Under the pieces are notes generated by a model. The model did no database searches and was not told the DNA's origin. It saw only the letters and a program-made list of their open reading frames with translations. The position numbers were made by a program, and so were the translations under genes. A stretch of DNA of 34,227 nt from Myxococcales bacterium (GTDB lineage: Bacteria; Myxococcota_A; Polyangia; Haliangiales; Haliangiaceae), in NCBI GenBank assembly GCA_016794545.1, contig JAEUJX010000481.1:1-34227 (forward strand), in the 5' to 3' direction. Shown one piece after another: positions 8,601 through 14,938 of this stretch (positions are counted from its first letter, which is position 1; each line of letters opens with the position of its first letter).

Positions 8601-11122
8601 CGGCGCTGATGGCCGCCGGTGACGTGCTGAACGCGAAGGTCGGCGACATCGCCGCCGCGCGCGCCGCCTTCGAGCGCGTGCTCGCGCTGCGCCCGTACCA
8701 CACCGACGCGACGTGGGCGCTCGCCGGCCTCGTCGAGAAGGGCGGCGATCCGGAGAGCGCGGCGCGCGTGCTCGAGAAGCGCCTCGAGGACGAGTCGCTG
8801 ACGCCGCCGGAGAAGGCGCGGATCATGACGCAGCTCGCGGCGCTGTCACGCGCCGCCGGCGTCGAGCCCGCCGCGGAGCGCCGCCTGCTCGAGGCGCTCG
8901 GCTGCGTGCCGGATCACCTGCCCGCGATCGTCGCGCTCGCGGACTTCTACGCCGACGCACAGCGCTGGAACGACCTCGAGGCGTTCCTGCGCGAGATTCT
9001 CGACGGATCGCTGCTGCAGGCCGCGCCCGCCGCGCTCGTCGCCGACCTCCACCGCCGGATGGCGAACGCGCACGAGAAGCTCGGGCGCGACGAGGACGCG
9101 TACCAGACGCTGGTCGCCGCCGACCGGCTGCACCGCGGCCACCTGCTCATCAAGCTCGCGCTCGGCGAGAACCGCTACAAGGCGCGGCGCTGGCGCGAGG
9201 CCGCGCTGCACCTGTCGCCGCTCGCCGCGCACGAGGACGCCGCGCGCTATCCGACCGAGGTCGCGCAGGGCCTCTATCACGCCGCGCTCGCCGAGATCCG
9301 CAGCCTGCGGCCCGAGAAGGCGCCGCCGCTCTACGTGCGCGCGCTCGAGCTCAAGCCGAACTACGCGCCCGCGCTCCAGGCGCTCGCCGAGATCGCGATG
9401 GAGCAAGGCGACCACAAGAAGGCCGCCGACCTCCTCACCCGCCAGGCGACCGCCACCGAGGAGCCGACCGAGCGGATGCGGCTGTTCGAGGCGCTCGGCG
9501 ACATGGCGCTGCTCATGCTGAAGGACGAGGAGCGCGCGCGCACCTGCTTCGCCGCCGCGGTCGCCGCCGCCCAGCCGATCGAGGCGAAGCACCTGCCGCT
9601 GCTCGAGAAGCTCCTCGAGCGGCAGGACCTCGCGAACGATCACGGCGGCGCCGCGCGCACCTCCGAGCTGATGGCGGCGTTCGGCGCCACGCCCGGCGAC
9701 CGCGCCGCGCGCTACCTCCGCGCCGCTCGCGACTACCTCGCCGAGGGCGATCGGGTCCGCGCCCGCGCCGCCGCCGACCGCGCGGTCGAGAGCGATCCGT
9801 ACGACGTCGACGCCGTCGATCTCGCGTCGGGTCTCGCGATCGATCAGAGCGACGTCGAGGCCGCCGCGGGCATGCTGACGCGGCTGCTCACCGCGAGGGA
9901 CGACCGCAGCGCGGCGGATCCGAAGAGCCAGGGCCGCAAGGCGCTCCTGTCCTACCGCCTCGGTCACGCGCGCCACCAGCGGGGCGATGCGCGCCAGGCG
10001 CTCTCGGCCTACGAGCAGGCGGTGAAGATCGCGCCCGACTCCGAGGGTGCGGTGTCCGCGCGCCGCGGTCTCGTCGAGCTCGCGCGTGCGAGCGACGATC
10101 CGGCGAGGAAGGACGCGATCGCCGCGCACCTCGCCGCGATCACCGGCGCGACGGGCGCCCTGCCCGACCTCGTCGCGTGGGCGGAGGAGCTGCGCCGCCT
10201 CGACGCCGCCGACGCCGGCCGCGCCGCGCTCGACCTCGCGATCGCCGCGGGGCACACGGCCGACCTCCACCAGACGGCGTTCCTCTCGATCCACAAGCCG
10301 TACGCGATGCGCGACGACGAGTCGTACAAGGCGACGCTCGACGTCACCGACCGCGCGCTACTCGTCGATCCCGAGGAGGCGCTGCTCGGCCCGATCGCGG
10401 CGGCGCTCTCCGAGGCCGCCGCCCTTCTGTGGCCCGACCTCGAGGAGGCGCTCGCGCGCCAGGGCTGCCGCGGCGCGAAGCGCGTGCCCGCGACGCTGCA
10501 CACGCCCGCGACGGCGATGTTCTCGCGCCTGACCACCGTGCTCGGCACCGGCGCGGTGATGCTCTACCAGCGCGACGAGGGCCCCGACGTCACCGTCGTC
10601 GCCGCCGCCACGCCCGTGCTCGTGCTCGGCCCCCGGCTCACCGGCGAGGGCGCCCCCCCGTCCGACGTCGTCCGCGCCGAGCTGGCGCGCGCCGTCGAGC
10701 TCACCCGCCCCGAGCACGTGGTGTTCGCGGGCATGCCGCTCGCCGACGCGACGCGCCTGCTCGTCTCGGTCGCCCGGCTGTTCGGCCCGCCCCCGCTGCG
10801 CGACGCGGCGAGTGTCCTCGTCGCCGATGCCGACGTGCAGCGCGGCCACGACGAGATGGTGAAGGGTGCGCTCGCGGTGAAGCTGCGCACGAAGCTCGAG
10901 CAGACGCTCGCGACCACCTCGCTGTTCGTGATCGACGTCAAGCACCACCTGATGGCCTCGGAGCGCACGGCGGACCGCGCGGCCCTCCTGCTCGGCGGCG
11001 ATCCGAAGACGATCGTCGCCGCCGCGGCGGCGCGCGGCGCGACCGCCCAGCACCTGATCTCCGCGCTCGGCCAGCCCGGCTGGCTCGCGCTGCGCACGAA
11101 GCTCGGCGTCGGCGTCCGGTGA
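2648..11122 (+). CDS. Giant tetratricopeptide-repeat protein, 2824 residues
   Basis: The ATG at 2648 ('MSDDTLPTHRIDP') is preferred over upstream in-frame starts, which give Arg-rich, non-TPR sequence. There is no signal peptide or membrane helix, so it is probably cytoplasmic. From residue ~15 to ~1330 and again from ~1515 to ~2540 it is built of TPR-like helix pairs. These are organised in modules of about 100 residues with a recurring pattern such as 'RAIELYEQILQENPGD' followed by 'W-x-x-L'. A low-complexity linker at ~1340-1510, very Pro-rich from ~1455 ('PPKPPPRPPS'), joins the two arrays. The last ~280 residues lack TPR signatures and form a separate Ala/Leu-rich domain. Such proteins are protein-interaction scaffolds. 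The specific role is unknown. It ends only 28 bp before the first microcompartment pentamer gene, so cotranscription is likely. Confidence 0.85.
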   Translation: MSDDTLPTHRIDPLEARVVTFRQQPEARGFAELRQALRDAGRGELLADVCATWAQHERDPVRAADAWSEAGEAMAVLGEPGTAVEYLQNALDLDPTNDRAADRLLELLEPHDPAAAVEIIERELGELAKKAGGQGQRAKAEVTQRRAAHHRKAAELWNDHLGRVDRALWHYQQAWKLEPSRTESLDAARQLYASLGDEGMVGKLFQAELDVLGNAPAAAGRKAYIRLELGKLALRNKDLESAANHLEEASKLDPQSLEIAEKLAEVYASPGFRDGQTRHRAGELFVELGRQRLKTRDDQTGINYLRRAVGVDPYSKGSSEALQEALQVSSEWAELDRILRHRSALVQDPEERASVLRRRAALYRNQLPNRQALIEVLTELVAYEQPGSKPARELRDLLRDDQDWEAMSRLMEAEINALAQNPETPSDIIVMEILELATVAREHMGDRDRAAELLHQALGVDPMHEEALARYVDHFRERRDWRGLIDLYEFALDNAREAGADADDIIHRLEEIAQLAELRLGDIDRAVEAWQRIAEIEPGSPKVTEALRRLTARSKMWQQLVASLEMELANANDPIQRISILKKMAQTYRERQIDPRRAIELYEQILQENPGDDQTLKALAEMYEREGDDAGLAHTLRRTLELEEQRVIETMRRAGKATDGPKEWPVAKRAERLTMLRRLALLYETRLADVDGVVYASSAVLELLQGDRDALDRMERVLEKANDPRLEKTLEYHAASSTSPAERAKLLKRLAKLAAERQDDMAALDRWEQTLKASPSDPDALAALSELYERVQRWQELAQILERLDGGRPLPAQGTPDAAIRALELERYATVVDTHLGDAPRAIKAWHRVLELTPRNRTALAALSRLYRGASKWRELADVLGSQIISFSQLVAPDDREKACEAAMERAELLEERLGAPADAIRVLDHLIRELNPNHLEAHTALRRLHEARGDFDAAVRIAEREMYLSPEPIRKVARGLEIGMICRDRLNNPTRALQAFKRVLELDPEQDEALSASADLLARLGKWKDYVVMLERMLALLPGRDTPEAAAYAEDRRALVQRIAAATADKLADPKGAFRWWRRAHDEAPDEQTLADVRRAAESYGLWRELAEVLTDERKRLVAAGTSGVPAEPERFVALSRELSGLLERRLGDKPRAMTTLSEALAVAPRDASLLSELERLAAELDHRTHWKALLDAFEVALAAAAPPERVDLYLRRAKILEDRVNDPKGAVADVLAAFSWAPEREETRAVLVALAGKARAWNDVVAVDSALVERAPTSPRRVELLRRKAQVIEEQLKDAPRAFRTHLIALLLQPDDAETASHLWRLARVIGKYREADRMPHAEPPSATIQAEPAIAEAVAQAARANPGRPATHVPRRLSTEPLADADLKIGDTTDANLEANLSVGDSTQPLDLTEIEMQAQSQAMKALKVPQGEFQAENATMTLSQSDLSKLIVPPRVPATAKGPPKPPPRPPSIRPPLPGMGRARTPTGGPPPAPRKAQASVRRAPLPTLPQRSFESPWEELAVAYESLPVTDAESRLRWLYRAAEVWETGGKDIPRAFDALARAFAQARSTPGGDAEVRARLHRVAQEHRAWDRLADLYEGMAEEADTAAAATDLLMEVANIRYEQKKPRDAEAQLRRILGMLPNEPVARARLEELYRGEGRWVELAASLEERTDPRLGTAAPEAERPQLLRELASMYTDKLQRPHDAIDAFERLRLLVPQDTSVLFQLGTLYSAVGRWSKVIETLARVSEVAEGTPEARDALHAIAKIYVKELELPDRALDAYNQIVTTWPDDTEAWAQLDALYQQNARWTELSDVLRRRAALERDPAQRAALLSRRAQVLTDWLSSPEEAAAALRHARTIAPDDAALADQLVAALVKANRDREAAAILEDRIDTLASVKAPATPPRGELAALWIRLAQLRLDRLDDKDGAKAAIDEALALVPEHPTALAVLANVASPDDDPRAFADAKLREAERATDDDVRLAALMAAGDVLNAKVGDIAAARAAFERVLALRPYHTDATWALAGLVEKGGDPESAARVLEKRLEDESLTPPEKARIMTQLAALSRAAGVEPAAERRLLEALGCVPDHLPAIVALADFYADAQRWNDLEAFLREILDGSLLQAAPAALVADLHRRMANAHEKLGRDEDAYQTLVAADRLHRGHLLIKLALGENRYKARRWREAALHLSPLAAHEDAARYPTEVAQGLYHAALAEIRSLRPEKAPPLYVRALELKPNYAPALQALAEIAMEQGDHKKAADLLTRQATATEEPTERMRLFEALGDMALLMLKDEERARTCFAAAVAAAQPIEAKHLPLLEKLLERQDLANDHGGAARTSELMAAFGATPGDRAARYLRAARDYLAEGDRVRARAAADRAVESDPYDVDAVDLASGLAIDQSDVEAAAGMLTRLLTARDDRSAADPKSQGRKALLSYRLGHARHQRGDARQALSAYEQAVKIAPDSEGAVSARRGLVELARASDDPARKDAIAAHLAAITGATGALPDLVAWAEELRRLDAADAGRAALDLAIAAGHTADLHQTAFLSIHKPYAMRDDESYKATLDVTDRALLVDPEEALLGPIAAALSEAAALLWPDLEEALARQGCRGAKRVPATLHTPATAMFSRLTTVLGTGAVMLYQRDEGPDVTVVAAATPVLVLGPRLTGEGAPPSDVVRAELARAVELTRPEHVVFAGMPLADATRLLVSVARLFGPPPLRDAASVLVADADVQRGHDEMVKGALAVKLRTKLEQTLATTSLFVIDVKHHLMASERTADRAALLLGGDPKTIVAAAAARGATAQHLISALGQPGWLALRTKLGVGVR

Positions 11123-11150
11123 AACGCCTTATCTGGTAGGCTGACCGCCG

Positions 11151-11435
11151 ATGTATCTGGGCATCGTCAAGGGCACCGTGGTCGCCGAGCGCAAGGCCGA
11201 GGGCCTCGCCGGCACCAAGCTCTTGCTGGTGCAGCCGGTCGACGACCAGCTCGCCCCGAACGGCGACCTGCAGGCCGCGGTCGACCGGGTCCAGGCCGGG
11301 CCCGGCGACCTCGTCTACCTCGTCGGCTCGCGCGAGGCCGCGCTCGCGTGCGATCCGTGGTTCGTGCCGGTCGACGCGGCGATCGTCGGGATCGTCGATG
11401 GCGTCGACGTCCCGAACAAGGCGGCCCCGCGATGA
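11151..11435 (+). CDS. EutN/CcmL-family microcompartment vertex protein (BMC-P), first copy
   Basis: A 94-residue protein that matches the pentameric EutN/CcmL shell family over its full length. It has '[19 protein letters not shown]', '[12 protein letters not shown]', the core '[17 protein letters not shown]' and the family-typical end '[15 protein letters not shown]'. Pentamers of this family cap the twelve vertices of polyhedral bacterial microcompartments. The usual 'GAG-GD' motif reads 'QAGPGD', a variant shared with the next gene. Its stop overlaps the start of the second BMC-P (ATGA), so the two are translated together. No BMC-H or BMC-T gene is nearby, so this is a satellite locus. 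It is not a carboxysome, as no RuBisCO or carbonic anhydrase gene is present. Confidence 0.93.
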   Translation: MYLGIVKGTVVAERKAEGLAGTKLLLVQPVDDQLAPNGDLQAAVDRVQAGPGDLVYLVGSREAALACDPWFVPVDAAIVGIVDGVDVPNKAAPR

Positions 11436-11719
11436 GGTGCTGCCGCGTCGTCGGCCCGATGTGGGCCTCGGTCAAGCACCCCGCGTACAGCGGGCACCCG
11501 CTGTTCGTCGTGCAGCCGATCGACGAGAAGGGAGCCGATGTCGGCACCAGCTTCGTCGCGCTTGATCACGTCCAGGCCGGCGTCGGCGACAGGGTGATCG
11601 TGCTGACCGAGGGGACCGGGGCGCGCCAGATCCTGAAGCAGGGCGACATCGTGCCGATCCGGTCGGTGATCGTCGGCATCGTGGATCACGTGGACGCCGA
11701 GCCCGAGGCTCGATCGTGA
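11432..11719 (+). CDS. EutN/CcmL-family microcompartment vertex protein (BMC-P), second copy
   Basis: Starting at the ATG of the ATGA overlap (11432), this 95-residue protein also covers the whole EutN/CcmL fold. It shows '[20 protein letters not shown]', '[14 protein letters not shown]', '[20 protein letters not shown]', 'GARQI' and '[15 protein letters not shown]'. It differs clearly from the first copy: two adjacent Cys at residues 3-4, an extra 'EGTGARQ' segment typical of EutN, and '[11 protein letters not shown]' in place of '[11 protein letters not shown]'. The two are therefore divergent paralogues rather than a recent duplication. That suggests two distinct pentamers for different vertices, or one with a separate function. 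Its stop overlaps the GTG start of the aldolase by 4 bp. An upstream in-frame start exists but adds an Arg-rich non-homologous leader. Confidence 0.93.
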   Translation: MRCCRVVGPMWASVKHPAYSGHPLFVVQPIDEKGADVGTSFVALDHVQAGVGDRVIVLTEGTGARQILKQGDIVPIRSVIVGIVDHVDAEPEARS

Positions 11720-12558
11720 AGCTCCGCAAGGATGTCGCGGAGGTCTCGCGGCACCTGCACGAGCGGGGCTGGGTCGCGAACCACGACGGCAACGTCACCG
11801 TGCGCGACGGCGCGCGCTACCTCGCGACGCCGACCGCGACGTCGAAGCGGCTGATCACCGATCGCAGCCTGATCGAGCTCGACGGCAAGGGCCAGGTCGT
11901 CGGCGCGGGCCGCGTGTTCGGCGAGATCAAGCTGCACCTGACGGTGTTCGAGCGGCGCCCCGACGTGAGCTGCGTGATCCACGCGCACCCGCCGAACGCG
12001 ACCGCGATCGCGTCGTCGCGGACCAACCCGATCGAGCGGCCGTTCATCGCCGAGGCGTTCGTGTCGCTCGGACCGCGGATCCCGAAGATCGCGTACGCCG
12101 CGCCGGGCGACGCCGCGGCCGCCGCGCTCGCGCCGTGGTGCGAGCTGGTCGACGCCGCACTGCTCGGCAACCACGGCGTGATCGCGTGGGGCGCCGACCC
12201 CGAGCAGGCGCTGCTCCGCCTCGAGCTCGTCGAGCACCTCGCGAAGATCGCGATCGCCGCGCTCCCGCTCGGCGGGGTCGAGCCGCTGCCCGAGGCGTCG
12301 ATCCAGCCGCTGCTCGCCGCGCGCGCGAAGGCCGGCATCGGCCGCGCCGCCGACCGCGCGCTCGCGACCGCCGCGCAGCTGCTTGGTTCCAGCGCTCCCC
12401 CGCTCGCCACGCTCGCGCCGGGCAAGCCGGTCGTCGCGTGTGCGCCCGCCCCACACGCCAGCGTCGCCACCATCTCGCCCTCGGGCGGCTCGCCGCCGGC
12501 GCAGGACCTGAAGACCGTGATCCGCGAGGAGATCGTGCGGTCACTGACGTCGAAGTAG
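11716..12558 (+). CDS. Class II aldolase/adducin-family protein with candidate C-terminal encapsulation peptide
   Basis: A 280-residue protein with a GTG start coupled to the BMC-P stop (GTGA). Residues 1-~210 are a FucA-type class II (zinc) aldolase. They include the phosphate-binding loop G25-N-V-T, the catalytic Glu in 'GEIKLH' (E70), zinc ligands in 'VIHAHPPN' (H89, H91) and the third His in 'GNHGVIAWG' (H153). Family members cleave sugar phosphates such as fuculose-1-phosphate to dihydroxyacetone phosphate and an aldehyde. The domain normally ends near residue 210. Here an Ala/Pro-rich linker (~212-262) leads to a final helix ('[14 protein letters not shown]', 264-277) with Leu/Val/Ile at i, +3, +4, +8, +9 and +12. 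That is the build of a microcompartment encapsulation peptide. Together with the two shell genes this points to a lumen enzyme. The substrate is not established. Confidence 0.88.
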   Translation: MKLRKDVAEVSRHLHERGWVANHDGNVTVRDGARYLATPTATSKRLITDRSLIELDGKGQVVGAGRVFGEIKLHLTVFERRPDVSCVIHAHPPNATAIASSRTNPIERPFIAEAFVSLGPRIPKIAYAAPGDAAAAALAPWCELVDAALLGNHGVIAWGADPEQALLRLELVEHLAKIAIAALPLGGVEPLPEASIQPLLAARAKAGIGRAADRALATAAQLLGSSAPPLATLAPGKPVVACAPAPHASVATISPSGGSPPAQDLKTVIREEIVRSLTSK

Positions 12559-12597
12559 CCGGCGTAACCGCCGGCCGGCTCGCGCGTAGATCCGCGC

Positions 12598-13311
12598 ATG
12601 CTGCGCCTGTTCGCACCGCTCGCGTTGCTCGCCGCCTGCGCCCCCGCCGAGGGCACCCCGCGCGGATCCGGCCCCGCCGGACCGCTGGTGCTCGAGCTGT
12701 TCACCTCGCAGGGCTGCAGCTCGTGCCCGCCGGCCGACCGTCTGCTCGACAAGCTGGCCGCGACGGGGATCGACGGCACCGAGCTCGCCCCGCTGTCGTT
12801 CCACGTCGACTACTGGGACGACCTCGGCTGGCCGGATCCGTACGCCTCGCCGGCGTGGACCGAGCGGCAGCGGCAGTACGCGGTCGCGCTGAACGACAAG
12901 AGTGTCTACACGCCGGAGCTGGTCGTCGGTGGCAGGGCCGGCATGGTCGGCTCCAACGCCGTCGCGATCAGCGCCGCGATCGCGCGCGCGGAGCGCCCCG
13001 CCCTGCTCTCCGCGACCGCCGCGTGGAGGGAGCGCACCGTCGTGGTCACCGCCGTCGCGCCCGCCGACGCCGACGTGCTCGTCGCGGTGTGGGAGGACGG
13101 CACGAAGACCGCGGTGCCGCGCGGCGAGAACGCCGGAGAGACCCTCCGCGGCGACCGCGTCGTGCGCCGCCTCGAGCGCGTCGCGAAGGCCGGCGAGCGC
13201 GGCACCCTCACCGTCGCGCTCGCACCGGGGTGGAAGATCGGCGGCGCCGTCGCGTTCGCGCAGCGCCCCGACAAGGCGATCGTCGCCTCCGCGCTGCTCC
13301 GGCGTGACTGA
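12598..13311 (+). CDS. DUF1223 family thioredoxin-like lipoprotein
   Basis: A 237-residue protein beginning with a lipoprotein signal ('LALLAAC', lipid-modified Cys 14). It continues as a DUF1223 domain, a thioredoxin-like fold: 'VLELFTSQGCSSCPPADRLL' with C-x-x-C at residues 40-43, then 'FHVDYWDDLGWPDPYASP', 'RQRQYA' and 'VYTPELVVGG'. The C-terminal ~90 residues are a beta-rich extension typical of the family. The fold and CxxC suggest a role in envelope redox or metal handling, but no reaction is established for DUF1223. It starts 39 bp after the aldolase and could be cotranscribed with it. A lipoprotein does not fit a lumen cargo, so it may be an unrelated passenger. It converges on the next gene. 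Confidence 0.88.
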   Translation: MLRLFAPLALLAACAPAEGTPRGSGPAGPLVLELFTSQGCSSCPPADRLLDKLAATGIDGTELAPLSFHVDYWDDLGWPDPYASPAWTERQRQYAVALNDKSVYTPELVVGGRAGMVGSNAVAISAAIARAERPALLSATAAWRERTVVVTAVAPADADVLVAVWEDGTKTAVPRGENAGETLRGDRVVRRLERVAKAGERGTLTVALAPGWKIGGAVAFAQRPDKAIVASALLRRD

Positions 13312-13349
13312 GCGACCGAGCGGTGGTTCGCGCGACGAGTCCGCGCGCG

Positions 13350-13802
13350 CTACGGCGACGGAGCTCCGCCCTGCGGAGCTCCGCCCGTGCCCGGATCCGC
13401 AGCCGGTGCGGGCGTCGGCGCGGGCGCCGGTGTCTTGTCCTCGGGCTTCTTGTCGTCGGGCTTCGTGTCCTCGGGCTTCGGCACCACGACCGGCGCGACC
13501 GGCTTGTCCTCGTCGGCCGTCGACACGGTCGCGATGAACCCGAGCAGGCCGATCAGCACGAGGCCCAGGCCGACGTTGCCGAGCCATGCCGCCTTGGTCT
13601 TGCAGCCCTCGTCGGGCTCGCCACCCGGCATGCTCATCGCGTCGCAATCGGCGCCGCTGTTGACGACGTACAGCATGCCGATCCCGGCGACCAGCGCGCC
13701 GCCCTCGGCGAGCTTCGCGTACATCTGGCGCTTCGGATTGCCCGGAAAGCACGCCCCGCACAGCAGGGAGACCGACAGGACGATAGCGACAGCGACGCGC
13801 AT
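13350..13802 (-). CDS. Small putative membrane lipoprotein with Pro/Lys/Asp-rich tail
   Basis: A 150-residue protein from the ATG at 13802, giving a hydrophobic signal 'MRVAVAIVLSVSLLCGAC'. Cys 18 is a plausible lipidation site, although residue -3 is Cys rather than the usual Leu/Val. Two hydrophobic segments follow, 'GGALVAGIGMLYVVN' (~residues 33-47) and 'WLGNVGLGLVLIGLLGFIAT' (~72-91), with a Cys-containing hydrophilic loop between. The last ~55 residues are Pro-, Lys- and Asp-rich with repeated 'KPEDTKPDDKKPEDK' and a double GGAP motif at the end. No family is recognised. Similar short two-helix proteins with disordered tails are common in myxobacterial envelopes. The longer frame starting at 13847 adds 15 residues that spoil the signal peptide. 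Confidence 0.7.
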   Translation of the reverse strand: MRVAVAIVLSVSLLCGACFPGNPKRQMYAKLAEGGALVAGIGMLYVVNSGADCDAMSMPGGEPDEGCKTKAAWLGNVGLGLVLIGLLGFIATVSTADEDKPVAPVVVPKPEDTKPDDKKPEDKTPAPAPTPAPAADPGTGGAPQGGAPSP

Positions 13803-13876
13803 AGCTCGCGTTGTATCAGAAATCCCGGAGCGCCAACCCTGGGACACCCTGCGTCACCCGATGCGGCGACGTGCCG

Positions 13877-14827
13877 TCAGATGGCGCCGGACTTCCGCGC
13901 GACGTGGCGGCCCTTGCGCTCGCAGATCTGCGTGCCATCGAACACCGGGACATGGCGCGCCCAGGCGTGGCTGCCGGCGCTCCCCGAGATGCCGAGGTAG
14001 TAGCCCTTGCGGCCCACGAACAGGTCGAGCTGGTTGCCATCGATCCCCCCACCGGTGTCATCGGCCACGACGCACCCGTCGTGCACGAAGCCACCCCACG
14101 GGGCGCGACCCGGCATGGTTCGGCCCTCGAGCAGCGGGACGTACAGGAGGCTGCCGAGCTTGACGACCTTGGGGTCGACCGCGACCGTGCGGAACGGCTG
14201 GAGGGGCCGGCCCGAGCCGGCGGTCCCCCACTGGGACTCGGTGACCTTGAAGCACGGCGAGTGCTCGCACCGGCACTGGCCCCAGATGTTGAGCACCCGA
14301 CCGTCCTTCAGCTTGCCGGTGCCCTGGAGCTCGAGAGCCGCCGCGAACTCCTTGGTGACCTCGGCGATCGGCTCGCAGCCCCCGCCGCCCTTGCTGGCGT
14401 AGATCGTGACCAGGTCGGGGGGCGTGATCGCGGCGAGCTCGACCGGCGCCTCGGGATCGACGAGGGATTGATTGTCGTTCGCGGCGGCCTTCGCGGCCTT
14501 GGCCGCCTTCGCGGCGACCTTGGCGACGACCTCTTCCTCGCCGATCATGTAATAGAAGGTGATGTTGAACTCGCCGATCGGCGTGGGGCCCGCGTCGTGG
14601 GCCGGCGTCGCCGGAGGCGGAGATGCCATCTCGCGCGGCATCGGCGTGGGAGGAACCGGCGCGTCGACGTTCCCTGACTGACAGGCGACCGCCAGCGAGA
14701 CAGGCGCTAGAGTCTTGAGGCCATTGACGATTCGCGCGAGGAGGTCGGCGAGGAAGCCGACGCCGTCCCGCATTACGCCGGAGGCGGCGTGGATGATGGT
14801 GGCGGCGCGCTCGGTCAACGTCGTCAT
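13877..14827 (-). CDS. 3D-domain (double-psi beta-barrel) protein, probably exported
   Basis: About 316 residues from the ATG at 14827. Alternatives are a TTG at 14842 and an ATG at 14773; no start has a clear ribosome binding site. The C-terminal third carries the 3D domain named for three conserved Asp residues, here in 'VVADDTGGGIDGNQLDLFVG', preceded by 'FRTVAVDPKVVKLGSLLYVP' and followed by 'AWARHVPVFDG'. This domain resembles the catalytic barrel of MltA lytic transglycosylases and occurs in cell-wall-active proteins, so a peptidoglycan-related role is likely. A hydrophobic stretch ending 'APVSLAVACQSG' suggests membrane targeting or lipidation, but it sits unusually far (~45 residues) from the start. 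An Ala/Lys repeat 'AKVAAKAAKAAKAA' lies mid-protein. Four Cys in 'WGQCRCEHSPC' and nearby may form disulfides. Confidence 0.75.
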   Translation of the reverse strand: MTTLTERAATIIHAASGVMRDGVGFLADLLARIVNGLKTLAPVSLAVACQSGNVDAPVPPTPMPREMASPPPATPAHDAGPTPIGEFNITFYYMIGEEEVVAKVAAKAAKAAKAAANDNQSLVDPEAPVELAAITPPDLVTIYASKGGGGCEPIAEVTKEFAAALELQGTGKLKDGRVLNIWGQCRCEHSPCFKVTESQWGTAGSGRPLQPFRTVAVDPKVVKLGSLLYVPLLEGRTMPGRAPWGGFVHDGCVVADDTGGGIDGNQLDLFVGRKGYYLGISGSAGSHAWARHVPVFDGTQICERKGRHVARKSGAI

Positions 14828-14938
14828 TACTACCGTCGCCAAGTCTAGCCCTGATCCCGGCAGCGCCAGGCCGATCGACCCCGAAAATCACCGTGAGGTG
14901 ACCAACGCCACTCCGGAGAACGGTCTTCAGGCCTACTT

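Noticed and set aside
11151-11719. Carboxysome vertex (CcmL/CsoS4) identity
   Set aside because: No RuBisCO, carbonic anhydrase or carboxysome shell gene is nearby. The linked aldolase indicates a catabolic or unknown metabolosome.
13312-13400. Palindromic GGAGCTCC copies as a bidirectional terminator
   Set aside because: The two copies code for the repeated GGAP at the end of the minus-strand lipoprotein, and no T-tract lies on either side.
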